Assembly (NCBI GenBank): GCA_002049455.2
Contig: KV918980.1
Span: forward strand, 1 to 64,000
DNA: 64,000 bases
Origin: Porphyra umbilicalis
Lineage: Eukaryota > Rhodophyta > Bangiophyceae > Bangiales > Bangiaceae
Reading direction: 5' to 3'
This document shows, one piece after another, positions 32,881-42,959 of this stretch. How positions within the stretch are numbered: position 1 is the stretch's first letter; the number at the start of each line of letters is the position of its first letter. The notes under the pieces were generated by a model. The model searched no databases. It was given only the letters and a program-made list of their open reading frames with translations, and was not told the DNA's origin. The position numbers and the translations under genes were made by a program.

Positions 32881-34636
32881 TCCAATGACAGAGCTGCGGT
32901 CCAATCACGGCTGCTTCATATACAGAAATCTGCGTCGAACGGCAGTTCCGCTCACAAAGAACAACAGGCTCCTTTTGGGACGGTTGTGGTCGGAACGTGA
33001 GCGTGTGCGAGATATTCTGGAATATTTCGCACACCAACACGCGTGGCGAGGCCGTTAGACGTGGCGCCTTACGATAGACGTCTCATTTTCCTTGCATTAG
33101 AACATTTTATTGCTGTCTTCCCAATTCTGGCCGATGTGTTCAAGGTCAAGAAGGGGTCTGGGTCAACTGCCCATTGGTCAATCGACTTTATCCGGCTGAA
33201 TGGATGGCTGAGACGCTGTTTCACATTGTTGATCACCCCTCTCGACATCGACGGGATCGGCGAAAATTGGGAAGACAGCAATAAGGCGCCTCTGCAGCGC
33301 GCTTGACCTCTTTGAGATCTCCCTGTCGCCGTCGTTTTCATCGCTCTGTGCCCACTTCCTCCTTCGTGCTTGTCCGAGTAGAAAAAAATGACCATTTTTG
33401 CGACTTTACACAGGAGCGAGAAAATAGCTTCGACTTTGGCAACCGACGAGTGGGTTACTCTCAGACCTTGGCGGTTGCACCAACGCCCGCAGCCCTGGGC
33501 GGGAAGCACATCCCGCCGTGGGTGGCGGCTCAGATCCCGCTCTGTTCCTTGGCGACCGTCATCTGCAACTGGCTTTGGAGGACGCCCGCTGCCGTGTTCC
33601 TTCTTCCTGGTTGACGTGTTCGTGAGCACGGTGGTGCCCGCTCACCCCCGCCGCCGGCACACGCAACACTGCAGATGGTGGCGCCCGGTAGCGCGCCCTG
33701 CGGCACCGCGCCACTGGCACCTGTTGCTGGCGATTGCGAGCTGCAGCGAGGCCAAGCCGCTGGACCGCTGCTCACCCCCGTCGGCACGACTCCTCACCTG
33801 CTCGATACGTGTGCTGCAACGGGTGGACTACCAGCGCCTTGGGGTATCCCCTCCCGTGTGCCTGCCGCCCAATGGGGTGGCTCCCACTGCGGCTATGCTC
33901 TGTTTGCTCCTTCTTCCGTGCTAGCTTCTGCCCGTTGGGCACGGTCTTCCGCCAGCGACTGCGGCCTACTGATAAATGGGGGCGTCGCTATTACCGTCGG
34001 GCTCCCGCGGCGTGGTAAGGCCGGAGCGCGAACCGTCCCACTGTTCTCCTCTCGCGTGCTCCCCCCACAGTCGGTGCCGGCGACCCCGCCCCTGCGGTTA
34101 ACTACCTCTCGAGCTGCCTCGTCGGTGCCGCGCGTTGGAGATGCTCGGTGGACCGCGGCGACTGTTGCGGAGCCTACCCAGGGTGCTGCTTCTGATGCAA
34201 GCGTGTATTGTCCTCATCCCCCGGCTGACGAGGCTTCCACGATTGACCCTCAGTCGGTCGAGGGTCCAGCGGGGTCCAATGGATACACCGCAGCGATGGT
34301 GGACGTCTCCGACAACCGCGGCGGCACTTGTGCGCAACAAGAATAGACCTGGAGCACCGGTAGACATGGTCTGACGCTGCACCCGCGCGGTGGGCCTTGC
34401 AGAGCGGCGGATCCCCCACCCGCTCAATCGGCGGCGTGCGCCCCCGCCTCTGTCACACCCCCTGCCCCGCGATGTCCGTGGAAAATGCAAGAGAGCCCCA
34501 TTTGTGCATAGAGAGACGGTGTAGCCACGGCCGCCACCACGCCGCTTGGCCACACCCAGTTAAGCCGGCTTTTATGGGTCTGCGCATTACATCTGCCCAA
34601 TGAAAAGGAAAGCTGAAACGTGCTAAATAAAACATA
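32881..34636. other. Moderate-GC region, no gene recognised
   Basis: Starts with two CCAAT boxes (near 32881 and 32902) and a TATATAC-like element (about 32917). Short frames at 33303-33614 and 33675-34346 are both in one register, separated by a single TGA, and a plausible 59-nt intron (GTAAGG to CCCCACAG, 34014-34072) lies in the latter. No domain is recognisable, so an unrecognised spliced gene or an old transposon remnant are both possible. Confidence 0.25.
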
Positions 34637-34768
34637 CAGCCGTTCTCCCAAAAATCCCGAACTCCAACTGTTGCAAAAGATTTCCAAATAGGCCTCTACG
34701 ACCCCACAGAGGCCGATTTGAAACACTTTTGGAACAGTTGCAGTGCGGGATTTTTGGGAGAACGGCTG
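34637..34768. mobile_element. 132-bp palindromic MITE, copy 1 (TA target site)
   Basis: Begins CAGCCGTTCTCCCAAAAATCCC and ends with the near-exact inverse GGGATTTTTGGGAGAACGGCTG; the whole element folds back on itself. Flanked by TA on both sides (34635-34636 and 34769-34770), as for Tc1/mariner-type elements. A second 132-bp copy is at 56101-56232. Confidence 0.85.
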
Positions 34769-34770
34769 TA

Positions 34771-36467
34771 AGTGGTCGAGAGAGATTAAACCTCTGACAC
34801 AGACCGTAAACGACGAATTGGGGACGCGTCCCCGTTTCTGCCTCTCTGACCCCTGTGAGAGGGCTGGGCTGCACAGCTGACGCTGTGCTTCTGTTTCACG
34901 GCCCAGTGTGGGCATGCCTGTACGTCGACTGTACATCCTCCTCCTCAAACGGTATGGGCGCGCGGTATGGCCGCAAGTTCTTCGGACGCCCTCCGATATG
35001 CACAGCAAGCTACCGCTTGGTCCCCGGCCGGCGGGTGGTGGCGCCGCGTGGTTGTTGCCGGGAAGCTTCAGACGAGCATTGGGCGACACCGATAAAAGGG
35101 AGCGCTCCGGAGCCGCCACGTTGTTTTTGATGGCAAATCTATCACAGAATCGCAAAATGTTATCTTTCAATCTGACCGAATCGATGTCAGCCAATGGAAT
35201 GTCAGAACTCTTGATGTCGACCAATGGATTCCAGGCACGTGCGTGCAATACCCTGACCTTCAAGGCGAAGGCGTGCTCGGCGACGCATCGACACTGGGCA
35301 CGCTGGCCGGCTTCACAGCCGCGAGCGCGCACGGGGGCACGTACAGCCACGCTGCCGTGGCGAGGGGAAAGTGGGGCGGGGAAAGGGGTGCCGCCGCCGC
35401 CACCGCAGCGGCGGCGGCCCGCCGGCGTCGCACGACGCCCCCGGGCGGGGCCGTCACTCCGCCGCGCAGCGCACCTACGCACGGCGGGCGGGGCGGCCGA
35501 CACGGCGCACAAGCGGGGGGGTGGGATCGACTGCCGCGCGACGAGGCGCCTCTAACCGCGCCGCTAGACGGCGTCAGAAACTGCCGACGAGTCGCTGCAA
35601 CAGAAGCCGGCGCGCAGGCGCGATCACCCGCGGGTCATCGTGGGCGCGTCGAACCCCGGAAGTTGCTGTGCGCGGTCGCCGCGCGCAACTCGGGGCGGTG
35701 GGGGGGGGCAGAGGGGCAGGCGCCGTCCGGGCCCAGTGACCCTTGTGGCAGGACAGTCCCTCTCAGCCACATAGCTATATTCGCTTGTAGCGTCATCGCG
35801 ACCCTTCCAACGCTGACACGCCCTCAGATCCCTGAGGATAGGCTTGGGACGAGCGCCCGGGGCACTATTGAGGAGCGTTGTTAAGGCGCTGTTAAGGCAC
35901 TGGTAGGGCGCTGTAAACGCCCCGCGCCCCTCGACGCCGAGGCGTGGATAGGGCGCGCGTAGAGCACGGATACTTCCACAATATCACGTTCATGATTGCC
36001 TGGTGCCCAGCACGCAGCTCCGGGTGATGGAGGTGGGAGTGAAACGCCCTGTCAAGGGGCCACAGCCTCTGCCCTACGGAGCAAGCCGGAGTCAAAAACC
36101 GGCATACTCCTATCGAGAACTATGCCAGTTTCCTAAAGTTTGGGACGCACCACAGGGCCCGCCCGGGTACCCAAGTATTCCGGAAAAAACTGGCATCAGT
36201 GAGACAATGACCGGTGTCTCAGACCTCCTCACGACGATAAACCGGCATACCTGGTCTCATGACGACCGCAGAAGCGAGGGAATGCGGCAGAGCTCTGTCA
36301 AGTTCATCCATTCATTTCACCACCGACCAATAGATATGGAGAGCGTTGTTGCATCCAAACCACAGGCTGGTGCACAGCCCGGGACAGGATCTCACATTGT
36401 ACTGATCCGTGAATATTCAACGTAATCATTCACCATTTTCGGCAGTCATGGCTTACTGCTGACCTCC
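34771..36467. other. Intergenic region with duplicated block and small repeats
   Basis: No gene recognised. It contains the dispersed repeat 35160-35780 (see its own entry), repeated GGGCGCTGT motifs near 35885-35970 that recur near 55020-55110, and several short palindromes built on CCGGCATA and TATGCCGG-like words (36095-36245), also seen near 54630-54660. Confidence 0.35.
35160..35780 (+). repeat. Dispersed repeat, copy 1 (partner 62500-63130)
   Basis: Shares long runs with 62500-63130 in the same orientation, for example TTCCAGGCACGTG, GGCGACGCATCGACAC, GGGGCACGTACAGCCACG, GCGCGATCACCCGCGGGTCATC and GTGGCAGGACAGTCC. Both copies lie a few kb downstream of an Asn-rich gene, so this is probably the right end of the same ancient segmental duplication. 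Confidence 0.75.
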
Positions 36468-36893
36468 AAAAAATGGCGGTTGCAGAGTGGTTGCAATCAT
36501 TCAACAGCGTACGTGGACCAATAGAAACGCTAGGAATCATGTGAGTTCCTTACGCAGTCTCCTCATGCAGCTCTGCGCACTGGAAACGCACATCAGGATC
36601 TCAAGAAATCGGAAAAAATTTGTTGATCTCATGAGAAATCACAGGTCGGGCCCAGAACCCTCTCGCTGCCCTCTTCAGGCCCAAGCAAGCGGCCCAAAAT
36701 TTACAGAAAATCACATTGTGGGTTGCAATGGCTCTGAGTGACTCCTGCAAGACACGTTGATTGGCTTGCAAGATTAACGGCGGCAACTCTCAGCCAATAG
36801 TACGATTATGGCTCATCGTACAGCCACTCCGACTACGTTTCTATGCTGCGTCGTCGGCTCTGCCTCCATTCTCTCTGCAACCGCCATTTTTTT
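36468..36893. mobile_element. Candidate non-autonomous element bounded by 20-bp inverted repeats
   Basis: AAAAAATGGCGGTTGCAGAG at 36468-36487 recurs inverted and exact at 36873-36893. The ~430 bp between are non-coding and A/T-richer. It lies directly before the decayed pogo-type transposase, so it could be a MITE or part of that element's end. No clear target-site duplication was found. Confidence 0.45.
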
Positions 36894-36929
36894 CAGGTTA
36901 GTATCATTGCTAACCTCCAACCTCCAAGG

Positions 36930-38517
36930 CGGACGCGGCCGTCTACCGGGCAATGCCTAACGACGCACGCATGATGAGGCGCAACAACCGCAAGGCGGGC
37001 ACATGGCCAGAACTTGACGCCGTCGTATACGGCTGATACCTGGCTATTTACGCCCTCGGTCACCGCCGAATCCCCAAAACCACTGCGCTGCTTCAAGAAG
37101 GCGCAACAATGATTGCAGGTCGCCTCAACATCACGCAGTTTTCAGCCAGCCACGGTTGGGTCCGGGTCTTCCTCAAAAGATTTGATACATGCAATGTGAC
37201 GATGCACGAGCAGGCGGGGGAGGCGAACTTGGCGTTGGCCGCCACTACCATGAAGAATATCCGGCGCAAGCTGGAGGACTACCCCCCCGACCGAATATAC
37301 AGCATGGATGAGACCGGGCTGCTGTACCGGTGTCTGCCCTCGCGTTCCTGTGTGCCACGGCGGGACCGGCCACACGCGCGCGGGACAAGGGCCACGCGTC
37401 ACATGGACCGCGTCACCCTGGTGCTCTGTACGAACGCGACAAGCACCCACAAGCTCCTGGTGGCGATGATCGGCGAGCCCGTCAACCCGCTGTGCTTCCG
37501 CGGCGAGGGCAACGAGTGCCCGCTGCCCTACCTCAACCCAGAGAAGGCGTGGATGGACAAATACGTGTACGCAAAATGGTGCAATACGGTCTTCCTATCT
37601 GCGGGACGGGACCGCCACAGGGACGCCAAATGTGCTTTGATTATGGACAACTCATCTACATACGACTCTGCGCTAAGTGCTGACGATGTGAAATTTTGGT
37701 TCCTTCCCCCAAACGTTACGGCCATCTACCAGCCGATGGACGCCCGGGTGATCGCGGCTCTCAAGCGGCGCTACAAGTGACGCTTTTTGGCTGTCCTCGT
37801 GCGGTGGTCTTCGTTGTCGTCGCAGTTGCAGACCCACCCTAGCCCCCCTGACCCCCCCCTTGCAATGCCCGCAACTCCGCCCACCCCCCCACCGGCTGAC
37901 CCCCCGCCGCCGCCCCCGCCGCCGGCTCCTTGCCGGTTCCGCGCCGGGAATGATGTGTCATGGGTGCACCCGACGACCGAAGTGCCACAGAAGTATGGAG
38001 CCCCGCGGATGGCGGGGCTGGAGGTCATGGACGACAATGCGGACGCTGCGGCGCAGACGGAGCTGTTGATCGCCCTCCTCCCCCCGCCGGACCAAGGGCC
38101 CCGCCCGCGGAGAAACTGTGGACTGACGGGGTGCGGCCAGGCCCACCTCATGGACGCCGCGACGTTTATTTTTGAGGAGTGGGAGCAGGTACCGCGAGAG
38201 TTGATTGTGCATTGCTGGGTGAAGTCGACTATTTTCCTGCGTCTATGGATGAGTCAGTCGTGTCGTTACACGCTGAGTATAGACAGGGATTTGCCAGTGT
38301 GGAGGGGTATGTGGATGAGATACTTCCTCTGTTGAGGGGAAAATCTCTTTGACGGGAGGTGGTGGGTGGTGAGAGCGAACATGACGCGCGCGAGGGTATG
38401 CGTGCTTGGCTGGCTGCGGAGGATGAGAAGGAAGCCATCGTGGACACTGCTGATTTGATTGTCTTTCCTCCTGACGAGGCCTCAGGGGACGAGGATGAGC
38501 CCTCTGGTGATGACTAA
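36930..38517 (+). pseudogene. Decayed pogo/Tigger-type DDE transposase
   Basis: Order of features fits Tigger/pogo transposases: an N-terminal HTH region (GTWPELDAVV, ALGHRRIP), a CENP-B-like second HTH (SASHGWVRVFLKRF), then the DDE domain with YSMDETGLLYR, VLCTNATSTHKLL, LIMDNSSTYD (second Asp) and LPPNVTAIYQPMDARV (third Asp), then FIFEEWEQVPRELIVHCWVKS and an acidic tail ending near 38517. The frame is broken by TGA at 37034-37036, TGA at 37778-37780 and a shift near 38230. A Pro-rich insertion at ~37850-37930 is unusual. Terminal repeats were not identified with certainty. It is presumably inactive. Confidence 0.8.
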
Positions 38518-39723
38518 TAAACTAAGTCATTGTATTCAATTGTCTGACACAGGTAGTCGCGACGACGCCTCGGGCGGGACGCGCCGGTGTAGGCAACGAA
38601 CGACAGTGACGACGCTGTTAAAGTGGCAACTCGGGCTGGGCCTGTCGTGACATGTGGTTGGCCGAGTTGGTGGGTGTTGACACTAGGACGGAACACGTTG
38701 TTGCGTTTGGTTGGATGCGGAAGAACCCTGGTGGGTAATGTCACTCGGGCGGCGCTCGCGGTTTCGTGTCAGCTGACGGGGGTGGAGGTAGATGGCAGTG
38801 GAAAAAGAACCAACACGAGCAGCATCCATGGTTTCGCTGAGGCGTGGGTTGAGCCAGAAGCGGGTCACGCCTCGGGCGGGGCTCAATACTTTGCTGGATG
38901 GGTGGGTTGGATGCGAAGCGGGTCGCGCCTCGGGCGGGACTCGCCTCGTTGGGTGGGCGGTGCTAGCGGGGAAGGGTGTTTCGCCTCGGGCGTCGCAGCG
39001 CTTCTTGTGGGGGGGGTGGACGGTGTTGGTACGGGGAGGAAGACAGTAGCAGGGAGTCGCTGGCTGCCTATAAGGTGAAGACACATGTAAATGCGTACAG
39101 GGAAAGGGGCGCAAGGTACATGTGGCAACAACAGAAAATGCAGCACTACAGGAGCCAGAAGCGACTCTGCTTACCCCCCCTGCTTCACACCAGCCCACCC
39201 ATTGACCTTGGTGCACGTCACCGCTACGTCTCAAGGCCAACCTTCTTTACAGAAGCTATCCTCACTCAGCCGCCGACGAACAGCCCCGCCTCCCACCCCC
39301 GTCCCCCCCCCCTCTCCCACCCCACCCACCTTGCGCCGCTACCGACCGCGATAGAAAGTACAGAGGCGCATGCTCAAGCCTTACTTGTACCCTAGAGAGA
39401 GAGGCAGGCTGTAGACACCCACACACATGCATGCATGCACACAGTCATACAGGTACAGGTAAAAGGATCGAGCCATCAGGGACAACAGGGGTCGGCATCG
39501 TGTTCGTGCAGCTTATCCACCACCATCTGTCCACCACCTCGCCCCCCCAGTATCGCTCCACGAGCTCCTAGAAACCAGAACAGAGACACGCACCAGCGTG
39601 CAGGTGTACTCGTACGAGCGCAAAATAATGTAGAGCACAAGAGCCATACAGATAAGAGAAAGCGAGTGTGGGAGCCGTGCAGGAAAGGGTGATCGCTGGC
39701 GGGCGGGGGTGAGGGGTGGCGGG
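38518..39723. other. Intergenic region left of the LTR element
   Basis: No gene recognised. The word GCCTCGGGCGGG (or a one-base variant) recurs about five times between 38565 and 38990, partly as GCGGGTCxCGCCTCGGGCGGG units. Short CA and ATGC microsatellites lie near 39415-39445. Confidence 0.4.
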
Positions 39724-40090
39724 TGTGGCAACAAAGAAGGCGCGAACAAATACCCTAGAACCACACTGACAGTACAAAAGAGAAGGACCTAAAGGGTCAA
39801 CCTACCGAGAGGACCTAGACGGCGCAAAGGCGCTCAAAGGCTAGGACTCGAGAGGGACGCCAAGATTTAGATGGCGAGCAAGACGGGGCGGCGCGGGGCA
39901 AGGCCGGCGCCGTAATAACAAGACGAAAACAGACGAAAAAGAGAGACGTAAGAGTAGCCCCTGGCCCGAATAGGGGGGGCTACTTAGGGAGGGACAGCCG
40001 TCCCACAGGCCGCATTCCGAAGTACGGAGAGACGGGCGCAAGTCCCGGCAGGGGCATAAGTACTGGACTTAGCCCCTGCCGAATGCAACA
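39724..40090 (-). repeat. 3' LTR (left end)
   Basis: 367 bp, TGTGGCAACA at one end and GAATGCAACA at the other on the plus strand. Preceded on the element's sense strand by the purine tract at 40091-40098. Confidence 0.95.
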
Positions 40091-40098
40091 CCCCCCTC
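40091..40098 (-). other. Polypurine tract
   Basis: GAGGGGGG on the minus strand abutting the 3' LTR, the expected plus-strand priming site for reverse transcription. Confidence 0.6.
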
Positions 40099-40156
40099 GG
40101 GCCAAGACCTGGCGGTCACCCGCCAGCAAGGACGGATGCGGGGACGCTCGGGGGTC

Positions 40157-40553
40157 GCCAGCGCGAGGGCGCAGGGCGGGGCCACCAGGCGACGCGGGTC
40201 GCGTGGAAGCGCGCGCGCGGGCAGCACGCGGCGGCGAGCGGCGCCAGCGCGCAGGCGCAGGGCGGGGCCACCAGGCGACGCGGGTCGCGTGAGGGCGCGC
40301 GCGCGGGCCGCGCGCGGCGGCGAGCGGCGCCAGCGCGGGCATACCGCCGTGCGGGGGCCGGCGGGGGCAGCGTTGAAGAACGCGGGGCGCCGGCGACGGG
40401 GGGCGGCACGCGCGGACGCCATCGGCGTGGGCGTGCTGCGGGTGTGCCGCTCGGGCAGACGTTGTCGCCGACGGAGGCGGACGACGCGGTCGGCGGCGGC
40501 GGAGGCGGCACGCGCGGACGCCATCGGCGTGGGCGTGCTGCCGACTTGGTCGG
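40157..40553 (+). repeat. Tandem repeats upstream of the antisense ORF
   Basis: An ~86-bp unit containing GGGCGGGGCCACCAGGCGAC occurs at about 40171 and 40257, and a 36-bp unit containing GCGGCACGCGCGGACGCC at about 40404 and 40505 (offset 101). These GC-rich repeats sit between the LTR and the plus-strand ORF and may be its promoter or leader. Confidence 0.6.
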
Positions 40554-42959
40554 ATGGCGGCGACCGGGGAAGCGGCGGCGATGGCCTACATCGCGCCGTC
40601 CTTGCGGGACGCATTGAGGGCGGGGCTGCGGCGGTACGCCGAGTGCGTATTGGCGGAGCACGACGAGGTGCCGGAGCGGGAGCGGGTGCCGGGGCCAGAC
40701 CCGCGGAACCAGCCGGCGGTCGAGCGCATGCAGCCCGGCGTACGCATGGCGTACTGGCACGGCGGCATCCACGAGGTGCACTCGCAGCGGTGCGATGGCG
40801 AGTTGGCCGTCCGCTTCAGCCGCGAGGTGGCGCGCTTCGGGACGGCGTTGCCGTCGTGGTTCGTCCGGACGGCGTACGCCTTCGTGAGGGAGCACGAGAA
40901 CGAGACTGTCCTCCGCGATTGGGTGCCGTGGGTGGCGCACTGCTGGGGCCGTCTGATGAGCCTCATGCCGGACGCGGTGACCCCACCGGCGGAGTACCTG
41001 ACGGAGTTGTCGCTTCCGTATCTACGGACGTCGGCGGACCTCGGGTACGTGCAAGCCGCCGAGGCGCAGCACCGGGAGGCGATGGACGCGGCGGCGTACT
41101 ACTACGAAGAGGCGGCGGACAAGAACGCCCGTCGTGTGGACGCGGGGGCGGCGCCACGGGCGGTCCTGCCGTACGAGTGCCCGGCCATCAGCTCCTGGCC
41201 GAAACCCGAGCGGGTTGGGCGCGATCTGACGCTCCTTTTGGCGGAGGGCGACCGCGTGGCGGTAAACCAAGTGCGGAAGGAGGTGGACGTTCGGGCGCGC
41301 AAGGGCGACGACGTCCCGTACCTGATGACGGCGGGCCACCATGCCAAGGGCTTGAACCGAGCCGGCTGGCGGCGCGTGCCGGAGGCGCTGGGCGAGTTGG
41401 AGCTGCCGCGGGGGCTGCACGTGGCGTACCCCACCGTGCTGTCGTCTTATTACGACCGCATGATGGGGGACGACCGCAGCTGCTTGTGGGACATGTACGT
41501 GGTGGAGCGCGTGCAGCTCACCGCCATCGCGATGCTGGCGGACCTCGCCGGCGGGCGGGTCCACCGCATCTCTTCAGCCCTTCTCCACCGGCTGGAGCGT
41601 CTCCGGCTGGACGACATGGCGGCGGGGAGTGCGGACGAGCACGCCCGGCTGCAGCGGCTGCTCCAAGGCATGGCGGTGCTGCTCCCCAAATGGGGAGACG
41701 TGGTGGCGGCTGCGGGTTTGCCGCTCGGGCAGACGCCGTTGCCGGCGGAGGCGGACGACGCGGCGAACCCATACGGGTTTCGACTAGCGTTGGATGCTAG
41801 GGGCGTCAACTTCCCAAGTCGGGCCGAGCGCGCGGCGTCGCAGAGCTCCACGGCGCGGGGGCCGCCGGGGGCGTCCGGGAACGTGGGAGCGGGGCCCACC
41901 CGGGGCGCGGACAGCGACGCGGCCCGGGAGGACGCGGCGGCGGCAGGCTCGGGATCGCCGTCATGGCGGGCCGTGTCGCCGTCGCGGTCGTCGAAGAGGG
42001 GGCGTGCCCGGGACGACGCCCAGTGGGTGCCTTCGCGGTCCCCGTCGCGGTCGTCGCCGAGGGGGCGGGCCCGGGACGACGCCCAGTGGGTGCCGTCGCG
42101 GTCCCCGTCGGCGTCGGCGTCGACAACGCGGACACGGTCGCCCGTTCGGGGGTCGTCGCGTCGGGCGACGGGGTCGCGCCGGACACCGCCGCCGGGACGC
42201 GGCACGCCTCGCCCTCGGCGCGGGCCGACGCCGGGACGGGCAACGCCGCCGCCGGCGGCGTCGCAACGGAGTGGCGCGGCGGGGGAAGCCGCGGGAGGTA
42301 GCCGGCGGTCGTGGTCACCGCCAGCGGCGTCGACGCGCCGGCGGAAGCCGCCGGCGCCCGCTGGAGCGTCAGGGCGGGCGGACGGCGGCACGGCGGCGCC
42401 CCGACCGGGCGACGCGCGGCGCGGCCGGTCGCCGGTCGGCGCCGATGGGGCGGCCCGGTCGACGGCGGGGGCAACCGGGTCGCGGCGGAGCGGGGGGACC
42501 ACGCGGGGGAAACGCCCGAGGTCGTCCGAGGGGCAGGAGGTGGAGCCCCCCTACGCGGCGCACCACAAGTGGTACCGCGTGGGGTCCATTGCGCCTGAGG
42601 GCGACGCGCTCCGGGCGCACCTTTCGGCGGCGGCCGTGAAGCGCTTGGCCGCGGCGGGCGGCGCGCCGGCTGGCGCCGTGGGGCTGGCGATCAGCCGGGT
42701 GCTGCGTAGTGGCGTGGACCGGCTGCACGCGTCCCTGCGGACGTCCAGCGATCGCACGATGGGGGAGGCGATGGACGGCGTCGTCAAGGTCGTCAAAGAA
42801 CTCCGCCGCGCGTCGCACCTGGAGGACGACATTGGTCGTATCCTGGACGAAGTGCGGGCGGCGGACCGCGTGGCCTCTGCTGACGAGCGGTTCGTCTATG
42901 ACGACAGCGACGAGTCGGGGGGTGAGCGTCCCACGGGTCCTCGGCAGCGGCACCGCTAA
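40554..42959 (+). CDS. Antisense accessory ORF of the chromovirus (RS-rich protein)
   Basis: An uninterrupted 801-residue frame on the strand opposite gag-pol, between pol and the 3' LTR. Residues 1-~410 are globular-looking and mixed-charge (AYIAPSLRDALRAGLRRYAE, YYYEEAADKNARR, SYYDRMMGDDRSCLWDMYVV); ~430-640 are Ser/Arg/Pro-rich with tandem RGRARDDAQWVPSRSPS units; the C-terminal ~120 residues look helical and acidic. I recognise no family, and no zinc knuckle or catalytic motif. Its TAA overlaps the TAG of pol within CTAA (42956-42959), so the two are tail to tail. Additional antisense ORFs are known in some plant LTR elements, but their proteins differ. An alternative start is the ATG near 40581. 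It could be a host-derived or regulatory protein; function unknown. Confidence 0.65.
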   Translation: MAATGEAAAMAYIAPSLRDALRAGLRRYAECVLAEHDEVPERERVPGPDPRNQPAVERMQPGVRMAYWHGGIHEVHSQRCDGELAVRFSREVARFGTALPSWFVRTAYAFVREHENETVLRDWVPWVAHCWGRLMSLMPDAVTPPAEYLTELSLPYLRTSADLGYVQAAEAQHREAMDAAAYYYEEAADKNARRVDAGAAPRAVLPYECPAISSWPKPERVGRDLTLLLAEGDRVAVNQVRKEVDVRARKGDDVPYLMTAGHHAKGLNRAGWRRVPEALGELELPRGLHVAYPTVLSSYYDRMMGDDRSCLWDMYVVERVQLTAIAMLADLAGGRVHRISSALLHRLERLRLDDMAAGSADEHARLQRLLQGMAVLLPKWGDVVAAAGLPLGQTPLPAEADDAANPYGFRLALDARGVNFPSRAERAASQSSTARGPPGASGNVGAGPTRGADSDAAREDAAAAGSGSPSWRAVSPSRSSKRGRARDDAQWVPSRSPSRSSPRGRARDDAQWVPSRSPSASASTTRTRSPVRGSSRRATGSRRTPPPGRGTPRPRRGPTPGRATPPPAASQRSGAAGEAAGGSRRSWSPPAASTRRRKPPAPAGASGRADGGTAAPRPGDARRGRSPVGADGAARSTAGATGSRRSGGTTRGKRPRSSEGQEVEPPYAAHHKWYRVGSIAPEGDALRAHLSAAAVKRLAAAGGAPAGAVGLAISRVLRSGVDRLHASLRTSSDRTMGEAMDGVVKVVKELRRASHLEDDIGRILDEVRAADRVASADERFVYDDSDESGGERPTGPRQRHR

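Noticed and set aside
33675-34346. 223-codon plus-strand frame
   Set aside because: No recognisable domain and uncertain splice structure; kept only as a note in the intergenic entry.
36930-37780. TGA recoding in the pogo-type transposase
   Set aside because: Two TGA codons plus a frameshift fit ordinary decay; no sign of a selenocysteine element or consistent residue.
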